Made by a program: the position numbers and the translations under genes | Assembly: GCA_948567375.1 (NCBI GenBank) | Contig: OX419755.1 | Span: 52,581,001-52,645,000, forward strand | Direction: 5' to 3' | Length of the DNA stretch: 64,000 bases | Source of the DNA: Lunularia cruciata | Lineage: Eukaryota > Streptophyta > Marchantiopsida > Lunulariales > Lunulariaceae | In this document: positions 34,981 to 44,897 of the stretch, one piece after another | How the letters are laid out: every line of letters begins with the position of its first letter | How positions within the stretch are numbered: the first letter of the stretch is position 1 | Notes under the pieces: model-generated | Told to the model about the DNA's origin: nothing | Seen by the model: only the letters and a program-made list of their open reading frames with translations | Databases searched by the model: none

Positions 34981-35198
34981 TTCTAGAAGCATCTAAGAAG
35001 CTTCTTAGGAAGCTTCCCAACTAGTTAACTTGCGCCCTAAGCAGGTAGCTTCTAGAAGGAAGCTTCTAGAAGCTTCTAACTAGCTTAGCTTGCACGCCAA
35101 GTAGGTGGCTTCTAGAAGGAAGCTTCTTGAGAAGCTTCCTAGTTAACTTGGCTTGCACTCCAAGAAAGCGGCTCAAGGAAGCTTCTTGAGAAGCTTCA
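34981..35198 (+). promoter_or_regulatory. Heat-shock-element-like array in solo LTR U3
   Basis: The heat-shock factor site is alternating nGAAn units. At 35,059-35,076 the sequence is GAA-gc-TTC-ta-GAA-gc-TTC, four perfect alternating units, with another TTC-ta-GAA just before (35,050-35,057). The other repeats hold pairs of GAA-gc-TTC spaced by 4 bp. This is the arrangement of heat-shock elements in heat-induced copia LTRs such as Arabidopsis ONSEN. That it binds heat-shock factor is inference. Confidence 0.6.
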
Positions 35199-35216
35199 AG
35201 GGTCTTGTATGCTACC

Positions 35217-35224
35217 TATAAATA
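35217..35224 (+). promoter_or_regulatory. TATA box of solo LTR
   Basis: tataaata lies 20 bp after the last GAAGCTTC palindrome and about 100 bp before the LTR end. That is the expected U3/R layout for a plus-strand LTR promoter. Confidence 0.65.
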
Positions 35225-35323
35225 CCAAGGCCAAAGCTCATGCTAGGCATTCGGAGTTTTCCCTCATTCAAGTGTCCCAATGTGAATTTCCATTCTCCTA
35301 TTTCTCTCCTCGGTTTCGGTCTT

Positions 35324-36060
35324 TTACATGGATCTTGATTTACTCTTGGTCTGATCTCTCTCTCTTGTCCTTCCTCTGATAAATAGAGCATCTGGATTTG
35401 TCTTTTCTTGGTTGGGTCTTTTTTGCATCTCATTGGACAATAATGCTGAAGTAACCTCCTCACAGTTTATATCATCCTTCCCATATAGAAGAGTTGTGAC
35501 CAGATGCTCATATGAAGGAGAAAGTGAAGTCAATAACAACAATGCCTTATCCTCCTCTTCTAACTTGACCTCTATGCTTATCAACTCACAAATGATTTTG
35601 TTGAAAGCATTGAGGTGCTCCATAATACTTTGGCCTTCCTTCATCCGTAACATATACAACTTCTGTTTAAGATACAGTCTATTTGTAAATGTCTTAGTCA
35701 TATAAAGATTCTCCAGTTTGGCCCATAGTTTTGGTGCAGATTCCTCATTCATAACATTGTATAGCACTTCATCAGCAAGGTTCAACCGAATAGTGCTGAT
35801 AGCTTTGAGATCTACATCTTCATCTTCTTCATCCTCATTTCTTTTGTCCTCTTGTTTTTTCTTCAGTGCTCTATGTAGTCCTTGCTGGACAAGAAGGTCC
35901 TTCATCTTCAGTTGCCAAAGTCCAAAATTGTTTTTCCCATCAAACTTCTACATTGCAAATTTAGCATTTGATATAGATATCACCCCTGCCATTGCTTTGC
36001 TGTGGACTTGCTTCTTGACCCTCTTCACAGCACCCTCAGATCTTAAGTCCCTCTTCAGGA
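35324..36060 (-). pseudogene. RLC-2 gag
   Basis: A 193-codon frame (35,324-35,905) is a copia gag of the UBN2 type: DEVLYNVMNEESAPKLWAKLENLYMTKTFTNRLYLKQKLYMLRM, MEHLNAFNKIICELISI, LLLTSLSPSYEHLVTTLLYG. The N-terminus (KFDGKNNFGLWQ type) continues in another frame to about 35,960. The frame ends in a KSKSR stretch at the solo-LTR insertion point. The original frame resumes at SKSRTGGFKGKC on the other side. Confidence 0.9.
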
Positions 36061-36068
36061 CAAACTAA

Positions 36069-36080
36069 GCTCTGATACCA
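36069..36080 (-). other. RLC-2 primer-binding site
   Basis: On the minus strand it reads TGGTATCAGAGC, complementary to the 3' end of plant initiator Met-tRNA, two bases inside the 5' LTR. This is the usual copia primer site and is perfect. Confidence 0.95.
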
Positions 36081-36082
36081 AT

Positions 36083-36379
36083 TGTTAGAAAAACTGAGTC
36101 CCTAGGACCTCTCACAATAGCACATGACAACCACATCAAACAGAAATCAGAGGACTAATAGTAAATAACGTGGTTCACTCCCTGTCCAGGAAGCTACCTC
36201 CACTACTGAAACAGGCTCACACCAGCCTTCCAGAGCTTTATTTTTCATTGCACATATATGTATACATTAGAAAAGGTCCATCACTGTCCATCACTGTCAT
36301 CCTCTTGAACTTCTAGACAAGTGACAAGCAACGGCCATCAGTTACGTTCGCTTTTGCTCTTGACCAGCCAAACATAAGA
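36083..36379 (-). repeat. RLC-2 5' LTR
   Basis: It starts tgttagaaaaactg and ends cataaga on the plus strand. It is longer than its partner by a 21-bp indel near 36,255-36,290, partly a duplication of ccatcactgt. It is followed by the target duplication ctctc (36,380-36,384) and then by gene-proximal upstream DNA. Confidence 0.93.
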
Positions 36380-37276
36380 CTCTCCGTGCTTTGTTCTGAG
36401 TAGTTTTGGATTGAGTAGGCACGCGCTTTGTATTTCGAATAAGTACAACCCGTTCCTCTACTTTCAACTTTCAGATCTAGAGGGTGAGCTAAACTGACAA
36501 GTACAGAATTAACTAGGTCGAAGGGAGAAACTTCAAGAGATATCTATACTACTGTTACAGTAGGGTTGACGTCTCAACTTTGTTGCTTGAATTTCAATCT
36601 GGTTTCCGGAGTGATACTCACTCCAGGGAAAGTAATTTTGTCCCCGATGTTGAGAGGGAACATTGACAACGTATCCCCGTGCGCCGTGGGTATATATTCA
36701 AAGATAGTTTGATGGTTTCTCACTCCTCACGAAGTGGAAATTCTCTTGCTACCCATCAACATTCCCTGGAGCTCTGCGTATTCAAACCGCATGTGACTGC
36801 TTGTGATCCTGGCTTGCAGTATAGCCTCTTCAACTTCGAGTCTTGTATTGCTTTCTCCCGTTACTTAGAAGACGGATTTTGAACGATTCCCGAAGTCCGT
36901 TTTCAGTTCATACCGTTTCATCACCTCAAATACTGCTGAAACTACTGTGAACAGAAGACTGATTGTATCCGATGTATAAACCAGTAGTGCCCGCCTCAAG
37001 TCATTGTTTGATATCCTAGAACTCACTCTACGAGGAATCTTGCACAAAGTTGTCTCTATCTATGTGTTCATGTTCATAGAGTTGTGTCCGATCTACTCTT
37101 TGTAGAACTAACCTCTTCTGTTCTTTTAACTAACGTGTCTCTCAAGACGATTTTAGAGACGATTCATCTGCAGTAGCCGACTAGCACTCAAACGGTACCA
37201 GTGCTTGAGACTTTGACAGCTAAGACGATCGATTTCAAGCTCAAGCTCAAGCTCAACATCAACATCTTGCGTGGAA
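36380..37276 (+). promoter_or_regulatory. Proximal promoter and 5' UTR of the NOV-like gene
   Basis: It aligns with 23,030-23,902 of the pseudogene throughout. A dyad GGAGTGA-tac-TCACTCC is at 36,608-36,624 and a TATA-like tatatattc at 36,691, spaced as a plausible core promoter. A short upstream frame (36,679-36,882) ends in LEDGF, as does its counterpart at 23,301-23,537. If transcription starts near 36,720, the 5' UTR is about 550 nt. The start site is inferred only. Confidence 0.6.
36608..36624. promoter_or_regulatory. Dyad GGAGTGA-tac-TCACTCC
   Basis: A 7-bp inverted repeat with a 3-bp centre, about 70 bp before the candidate TATA. The pseudogene has the same arms at 23,279-23,295 (centre tgc). 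An 8-bp-arm version with the same tac centre is at 30,616-30,634. It is a candidate binding site for a dimeric factor. Confidence 0.5.
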
Positions 37277-40200
37277 ATGGGATCTCCGGAAAGAGAGTTT
37301 ATTGAGCAGATCCGTAGAGTGAGATTCAGCATCGGATCCGACAGCCCGAATCCATTGGCGAGCAGCCTACACGGGGCTATTCGGCATCTTTCTGCAGAGC
37401 TCTACCAGAAAGATGTTAATTTTATATCAGAGCTCATACAGGTTCGTACCTGCCTTTCTTCTGGTTGAATATACACTGTCTGGATGCTTGTTATCTGTGC
37501 CGAGATGCTTAGATCAGGCATACAGGTAACAACAACCCTTGTGTGAGATGCATTTGAAGCGACGTTCGGTATTTCAATATGGTGAGCTTAACAACTACCG
37601 AATGTCCCGTAAAGACGCCGCATAAGTTATCCACGTTTGGGACCGCACTATGTATTGCTTGAGCTAAAGATGCGATGTTGGTATGTATCTTGGACGGTTT
37701 ACAGAATGCCGAAGACAACGTCTATGAAGCAGGATTGGAGCCGGAACTAGATCTGATTTTGACTCCTACAGATGTTGCTGGAGTTGGGGCAGAAAGCACC
37801 CTGACGTTCTTCAACAACGAGGTGGGATTTCAGAGACAAAACATTTCGGCACTTTGCGACATCGACCACTCCACAAAGAAGGGACAGCGCAACGAGGGAT
37901 TCATAGGGGAGAAGGGTAATACACGACTGCCTTACAAGTCCATCTGAAACATAATCAGAAGTTAACATTTTCACATAAGGCTTAACTAAACTACCATGTA
38001 GTTTAGTTAGGAAAAGATGTATGTCACTTTTATTGCATCTTTGTACTTAGCCATGAACGTTTCGACCTGAACGGTGCTTTTAGAAGGAACTGATTTACGC
38101 AAGCTGCGGAAACTTCTCATATATGTACTCGTCATTGAAATGCCGAAACTGTTCGGTAACTCATGAACCAGAGTTATCATGTACATTATTCAAAGAAGAA
38201 TAAACGTATCACCTTAGTAATCTACTTAGCAACATCTACATACTTATCTGTCTGTTTGTAGTTTTGTTTCGCAAGTTGTACAAGACGAGTGATGTGTATC
38301 ATGGTGCATACTCTCAAAGGTAAGTCTTAAATACGCTTTCACGAAAAAGAGTTCCTTACACTATATTTTGTGTTTGGATGAATGGAAGGGTGCAGGGATC
38401 GGTTTTAAGAGCGTTTTTGTCGTGACATGCACGCCATATGTAATAAGCAATGGTTTTCGCATACGGTTCAGCGACACAAAGACAGAGAGTGATGCCCAAA
38501 TTGGATATATTGTACCTGAATGGGTAACAAACCCTACTGATGATCAACTTCGAGAATTGTGGCAGTCGAGTACACGGTGCTTGGGAGAGAAGCTCCCAAG
38601 CACAAGTATTGTACTTCCTCTCCGTGCGGAGAAGGTGCCTTCAGTTCAAGCTGAACTGAAGCAATTATCGCCAGAGACAATTTTGTTTCTTAGGAAGATA
38701 ACCAGAATTCAACTTCGTGATGAGACCCGAGGGAAGGTCTTTGGAGGCGAAGTGATGATAAGTCGCATAGATTCTCAATTTGTGCGCTTGGACAATATGG
38801 TAGTCCGTTTGAGCAGACTTTCCGTGGTTAAGCAGCCATCAAAGATCTCAGAAACATGCAATTACGTTTTGTGCCAGCAGGACTTCGAGGTGACCGCCTC
38901 AGTTGAGCAAAGGAACGAGGTTAAGACCTGGGTGGTCACTCTAGCGTTTCCACAAGGGGACCGTATTGCAGGTGGGTCTAGTGGGGACCTATACGCATTC
39001 TTACCGTCGCAGTTGAGGACGGGGTTACCTTTCATCATCAGTGCAGATTTCTTACTTGTGGCCTCTAGGGAGACCCTAAAATTTGACAGCCCGTGGAACT
39101 TGGGAATACTCGACTGTGTTCCAACAGTGTTCTGCAAAGCGCTGACTGCTTTACTTCAAAATGAACTTGCTAGCAAACCGGAATGCAAAAATTTCCCAAC
39201 ACTTGCACCTCCGTTTGTCTACAAGTATGTACCTGTGGTTGCTTGTGGTACGAAACAGTTTGAAGGAGTCCGGGAGAAGATCCTTAGTAATCTGAAGTCC
39301 ACGAACGTACTGCTTGTAGCTGAAAACGTAGGCCATTCTCTTCATCGACGGCTATGCAAGCCATGTATGGGCCGGCGTGTTCAACTCGCCTTCAGGAAAA
39401 TTCTAGAGAAGACATACAGTTGCGGAGTACCCTCCCTAGTTGTTCATAGTTCCTCCTGGTCGATCATCGACAGTCATGTACAAGAAAATTTTTCTGCAAT
39501 GCTTGACCAACTCGGCGTTCCCGAGATGACGTTCGACGAGTACATGCTGATCCTGGGGGACAAAATGTGGATCTCAAGAATCAGGGAGGACCTGTACCTA
39601 GATGTTTTGGGTTTCTTGTGGGATCTGCGCGGACAAGATATGAGGTACCAAAATCAACACTTGAAAGTTCTGAAAATTCTGAAGTGCGACCAAGATCACG
39701 AGGTAGCAGAACTGTTATCCATTGCTGAAATAAATGAGGCGAAAATCGCAGTGTATGAATCTGCACCGGAGCAAGGAGGTTGGCTCTGTACATGGATTTC
39801 AAAATTCTCGCCTTGGTTCCAGTATCGCTTTCTTCCACAGAAAACTATCACCGCGATGAACAAATCGAAAGGCTCGAACTCGGGTGTGCTGTGGTTGAGA
39901 AGCGTTGCAAAGGTTTCGAAGATCGATGCTCAGAACTTTGCAAAGGAACTTGTCAGTAGATGCTCCGGGGAAGTGCGGAGTATCGACGCCACCTTTGTTC
40001 TTCTAGTGTGGAGGTTCATCTATACAACCATGAAGGAATATGAATTGAAATGCCAACTACCAAAAAGGTTTGCCGTTGTTGACGAGAAGAACCAGGTCGT
40101 GTGGTGTGAACAGGGAAAGCAAGTGCTTTTAATGCCTCGAGGATGCAGCAATTGGCCATTGCTTTTCACTCATAGAGCATGGTCCTCTTCATCGACATTG

Positions 40201-41976
40201 CAATCAAAAGCTCTCATTATAATGTCGGATGAATACCTGAAGCTCCATGCTCAGAAAAGCGAGAGAGAGTACAACGCAAATGAAGATATCTTGTGCAATG
40301 TCTTTCTTCAGACAACATTCGGCGCTTCGGATCTACCCAATCTTACCGTACCGGTTGTTGGCTTCCCAGAGCTGGAAAGCCTCAACGCCAAACAGAGCCG
40401 TCTATTACTGCAGTGGTTGACTTACTGCCTACAGAAGGGTCCCTCAAACCTTAGCTTAGACAATGAGTTTGGCCGTAGTTTGAAAAGAACGCAATGGTTA
40501 CATACAGAGCAACATGGCCTTCGAGTTCCTGGACGATGTTTCATGCCTAACTGGAACAACAGGCGGTCGCAGCTCAATTCATCGGATGTCCCATTTATTG
40601 ATGAATCATTTTATGGAGACTTGAGTTCATTTCAAGGAATCTTGGATCTGCTGGGAGTCATCTGTGTGCCTTCTGCGAAGAGCTGCGAAGTTCTTGTGCG
40701 CTTCATGTTTCATCCCACATTCAGATCCAGTCTCACCCAAACTAGAGTTGTGGGGCTTTACGATTACCTTAGAATCTACAAGTGGCAGCCATCAGTGGAC
40801 CCGTATACCGCGACATTTTGCGATGAGCAGGTATACATTCCCGCTGGATATGTGGATACAGCCAGCGAAGCAAAATTGGTCAAGGCAGCTGACTGCATTG
40901 TACGAGACCCAGAGAATCTTTTCCGCGGTGTAGTCCCTGTTATCTCGACAATTTACCCCAGGTATCTTATCCCGTTCTTCGAGAATGTGCTTAAAGTTCC
41001 ACTGCAAGCCAGTAATGAGAAGTATTACGAGCTTTGGCTTCGGTGGAGGGAATGTGGAGTCCAGTATGACTTGTCAATGTGTGCCAAATTGTGGGAGCGG
41101 ATTGCAGTTTACTGGGATTCGGAGAGCTGCAGCCCCAGCAGTAAGGAGGCTTTCAAGGCCAAGGCTTGGTTGCCGGTGGGGGACATCGATGGCGAGGGTC
41201 TGCAACTCGTACCTCCTCATTTAACCCTCATACCTGACGATCTGCAGTTGCGAAGCATCTTCATGGCGCAAGCCTCTGCACCTTTGTTTGTGTGGTATCC
41301 GAAGGGGTCTTCAAAGCTCGAGTCGAAGTTGAATGGGGTGTATGAGTACCTGGGGGCGATGAAACTCTCAGATTGCGTAAATGTGACCACTGACTTGGGT
41401 GCTAATGTTAAGTTGACTCACAATTTAGTGATGAAACCGAAGTTCATCACACGAGGGCTGATAATTGCCATCCTTGGGTTCGTCTCGCAAACGGAGCTCT
41501 CACTGTCCAGCAAGAAGAGACAAGCTGTAATTACACCACTTTGCAAATCTGTAGAGATAGAGCTCGGTACGCCGGGTCGGATTCTGTATAGGATCTCCAA
41601 ATCTTCTTCTGTATTGGCAACCACTGCCACTCGAGAACTCCTAGGTTACTTTGATCCAACAGGAGTATTGTACAGGCTCGGACAGGAGCATGAACTGCTG
41701 AAGGATCCAATCAACGTGCGCCGGCTCGAAACGCAAGTGTTGGAGTCCATTTGCGCCAACGTGCTGGCCGTTTGTCCAACCGTTGCAGCAAGCATGGTGG
41801 ACTTTTTGAAGCAACTCGTTGGTTGTGCATTTGATGAAGCTGCTGTGGAGCACGAGCTTCTTCGGAAGAACTTCAAGCTCTACAAGGAAGACTTGGAGTT
41901 CTTAGGAGAGAATCTATCCACTCAGTCCAGTGTTCCTAGCATGAAGGCAGGGTTCTTCTCCTCTCTAACCTTATAG
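37277..41976 (+). CDS. NOV-like / sacsin-like GHKL ATPase-domain protein, three exons
   Basis: Exons are 37,277-37,441, 37,705-37,915 and 38,396-41,976; both introns (263 and 480 bp) have GT...AG ends and the joins keep frame, giving 1,318 aa. The ATP-binding GHKL fold is at the N-terminus. SELIQ at the end of exon 1 joins NAEDN of exon 2 to form the N-box (about residues 52-60), LTFFNNEVGF follows, and GEKGIGFKSVF spans the second junction (about 122-132). Later blocks match plant NOV proteins: STSIVLPLRAEKV, ISADFLLVASRETLKFD, ILDCVPTVF, VPFIDESFYGDLSSFQGIL and YYELWLRWRECGV. Arabidopsis NOV is much longer and nuclear, with roles in vascular and auxin-related patterning. This protein is shorter and I see no C-terminal DUF3883 nuclease-like domain. 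The ATG at 37,277 is chosen because the paralogue has it too. The frame has no defects, so the gene is probably functional. Confidence 0.93.
37442..37704 (+). other. Intron 1 of the NOV-like gene
   Basis: The donor is CAG|GTTCGT and the acceptor TTTACAG|AAT. It is a phase 0 intron that splits the N-box between Gln and Asn. The donor GT is TT in the pseudogene (24,066), while the acceptor AG is kept there (24,321-24,322). Confidence 0.85.
37916..38395 (+). other. Intron 2 of the NOV-like gene
   Basis: The donor is AAGG|GTAATA and the acceptor GTGCAG|GGATC. It is a phase 1 intron splitting the first Gly codon of GIGFKS. It contains a 13-bp stem, 5-bp loop hairpin at 37,981-38,011 (one mismatch) that the paralogue lacks. 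Confidence 0.85.
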
Positions 41977-42360
41977 GGCTGAATCACTCTACATGGGAAG
42001 GGTCTGGCAGTCTCCGATAGGCCTGGGATTTGTGTAGAGAAGCCTTGATATGTGAAGAAAGTTTTGTTTCCTTTCCGAACCAGTACGGCATAGACAGTAG
42101 AACTTGGCCTCTGCGTTGTGTAGAGGTTAAGAAAGTCCTCGATTTTGTAAATGCTGTAAATGTCCTTTAGAGTGACGTTCGTAACGTACATACTGCAATC
42201 AGTGCCCAGGAGTCTTCGATCTTAGAAAGAGTGATTCAGAATAGAATGAGAACTTGCATGCCACTGAACAGTCATCAATTCTCTTAAAACTTTAGCTTTA
42301 GAGAGTTTGCAGTACGCTGTAGGACTTTAGTTGAGTGACTAGAAATCCTTCACAGCACCA
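41977..42360 (+). other. 3' flank / probable 3' UTR of the NOV-like gene
   Basis: There is no ORF of note. It follows the stop codon directly and carries no transposon similarity seen in this window. No canonical aataaa was noticed close to the stop, so the poly(A) site is not placed. Confidence 0.4.
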
Positions 42361-42650
42361 GTTGCAAGTTGGATGAACAAGAACTTTACGGAACCAAGTA
42401 AGAGGTTATATATAAAAGTTCCCCCTCGTGGTGGAGGTGTTCCATTTCAACAAGTAGACGAAATGGCCAACTGTATATTGCTCTAATGGCTGCGTAGTAC
42501 TATACACTCCTGGATTTCTGTGTAGTGTTATAAACAAAAAGTGAGGAAGGCGATCGCGTAGGAAAGGCGAAGGATGGGAAGAACCCATCGAGCCGTCCAA
42601 GAGAGAGAGAAAAAAAAAAGGTAACATGAGGCTAAGCCCCAACTCAGTCT
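42361..42650. repeat. Possible retroposon or LTR remnant sharing blocks with 25,629-25,679
   Basis: It includes a TATA-like tatatataaaag (about 42,410), an ag-rich/A-rich run (42,600-42,619) and a set of short blocks (ggcgatcgcgtagg, gaaggatggg, ggctaagcccc). These recur in the same order in the 51-bp insertion in the pseudogene. The family is not recognised. Confidence 0.4.
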
Positions 42651-44842
42651 ATATGAGAAATCTGCCCTACTCCTACTGAGATATGTAAATTATACTATTT
42701 ACACTATCTGAGCTATGTAAATTATACTATTTATACACAACTAGAACATTCGAAGAAACGTCACCTAATGTGATTTTTTTCTTATAGATTGTATCAATCA
42801 CTGCACTATGTAGAATGTGATTATTTTCTTATAGAGTATATCAACCACTGCACTACGTAGAATAATGAACACACGCGGTCTAAATATGAAAAACCAAAAA
42901 TTCAAGAATTATTTCTATCGTTATGTTACTTCTACTCTAGTATAACAAAGATATACAACTTCGACTTCCATCACGGGCTATGGAACCAGGTCACGATTTC
43001 TATGGATGGGTGATTTGCTTGATCTGTAGAGAATTAGTAGTCTATCAGAAGTCATCTGCTCTCCACGGGTTAAATTCCTGTCTACGTAGATTGAGAGTCT
43101 ACATACGAGGGCCTCAGATAGTCTGTACTCTGTAGATCGCCGAATTTTCAATTTTTATCTCCATTTTGTTGAACCGAAATCCACGCCTGGCTCAGAAGCT
43201 AAACCTTCAGAGTGATGTCGGTACCTTGAATCCTGCAAAATGTGAGCGCTTTAAGCAGGGGTGTTATCGTCTCGTCTCGTCGTCCGTATAAATTTTTTGT
43301 AAAAGTACTAGAGTACCATTTTATTTTAATTTTAACATTTTTTACATCCTTGATATCTCATTGCAATAAAGTTAGGTTTAATCATGTTCTCTATCTTGTT
43401 GACTCACATTTAAAGTTATTGGATTCACTTTTTACATCCCAACATGAACTTATGGATAAGTCTTTACCTCTTCAACTTACCTTAGGTCCAAATATTCTGT
43501 TACAGCTTATTTGATGTTTCAGGATCAAGGGTAGATTAAATGTTGGATACCTTTAACCCAGAGGGTTTAGGGTATAGGGGTGTGGGCTAAGCCCTAAGCC
43601 GTAACCGATAGATTTTTTATTTGAGCATCATCTCAAATAAGGTTATAACTATTTATCTTGTATTGGTTCTGATTTGAAGTTCGAGTCTTGTTAATACTGA
43701 TTCTTTTTAGGTTTTTTGATACCTTTCCAGGGTTAGTACAGATATTATAAGTAATTCTCAAATTAAGAAACACTCGTAAGTTTTTTTTCTCACCGTAGAA
43801 TTACGTATTAAAAATAAGAAATGTTTTCATATAACTTGTATGACAGTTTGTATCCACAGGTGATATATTCCTTGATTACAGTTAATTTTACTTTTATATT
43901 TGGATTTTCATCATTGTCCTTGAAGTAAGTGATTTATGAACATTTAGGGTATCTACTTGTAGTTGCCTCTTGTGGCTGGACTACATTTCTTTTTTATTTA
44001 TGCTATTAATTTTTTATACATATTTATTGTGGTTGAAGTTATGCTCTTGCTATTTAAGCTTAATAACCCAAAAAATTAGAATGTACTTAATTCCCAATGT
44101 TATTTTTTGATTCATTTGTTGGTATTAATAAGACAAAATAGTTTATAGAGTTGTGATTTTAAACAAAATCATCATCTTCCCGAGAGGATGCTTTGTTTCG
44201 ATTCAACACTTGGCAATATTAATGTTAGCTGGATTAGTTCTAGTGCATCACTATTAATGGATTTCTACTTTTAGATATTTGAGTTCAGATGTATGGTTAA
44301 TTTCGTTCCTAGAATTGTACGAAAGTGCTTCCCCATACGGACATGTCATATCCATTTTAAGATACCAAACTACTATATTTTATTTTTATATTTAGGTAAT
44401 TAGAACTTAGAAGTAACTTATATAACTTATAACTTAGACATATATCCAATCTATATAGGTTAAATTATTATTTTTAATATTATATATGAATTAACCAATA
44501 TAATAATATATTAAGACAATAGATAGTTCTAATCAAGACATTCATGTAATAGTGTAGGGTTTTGGGTAGAAAAAAATTACAATTCAAACATTTATACAAT
44601 ACAGAATGTTAATATTGATTAGTATTTCATTAAAATTAAATTTTATGTTATATTATCTTATTTTATAAATAATAAGAGATTTTAAAATAGTCTAAAATAT
44701 TGAAAATCCTCATAACCTAGTATTTAGGATTTAGAGTTACCACTAGATTCAATTTAAATTCTATTACAAATGTATGATACTTACATCCATATACTCAAAA
44801 GGGTAAATTCTTTTCCAAATAAGTGAAAATAAAGACATTAAA

Positions 44843-44897
<55 letters not shown>

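Larger units (their letters stand above)
34906..35328 (+). repeat. Solo LTR nested in RLC-2, with HSE-like array
   Basis: The element runs from tgtaacaatatgg to cttttaca, so it has TG...CA ends, and is flanked by tggat at 34,901-34,905 and 35,329-35,333. That is a clean 5-bp target duplication in the RLC-2 gag-pol frame. It has no internal region, so it is a solo LTR left by recombination. Four tandem units of about 60 bp (34,990-35,200) each carry two GAAGCTTC palindromes. They start at 34,997, 35,009, 35,059, 35,069, 35,119, 35,131, 35,178 and 35,190. A TATA box lies at 35,217-35,224. U3 therefore reads in the plus direction, towards the NOV-like gene. It matches none of the other LTRs in the window. 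Confidence 0.92.
31273..36379 (-). mobile_element. Ty1/copia retrotransposon RLC-2, full length, nonfunctional
   Basis: It has both LTRs (31,273-31,548 and 36,083-36,379), a primer-binding site (36,069-36,080), a polypurine tract (31,549-31,562) and a 5-bp target duplication, ctctc, at 31,268-31,272 and 36,380-36,384. The empty site is seen in the paralogue at about 23,028. Minus-strand order is gag, protease, integrase, RT, RNase H, as in Ty1/copia. The two LTRs differ by roughly 18 substitutions by eye plus a 21-bp indel, so the insertion is not recent. The coding frame has several stops, and a solo LTR at 34,906-35,328 splits gag from pol. Confidence 0.95.

Noticed and set aside
34981-35198. 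CRISPR-like array because of regular spacing
   Set aside because: The repeated units are tandem repeats inside an LTR of a plant element; spacers are not unique and no cas genes exist here.
43242-43514. 90-codon ORF in the intergenic region
   Set aside because: Hydrophobic, AT-driven sequence with no motif, conserved neighbour or promoter.
43560-43580. Interstitial telomere repeat
   Set aside because: Only one gggtttaggg unit is present, so it is not an array.
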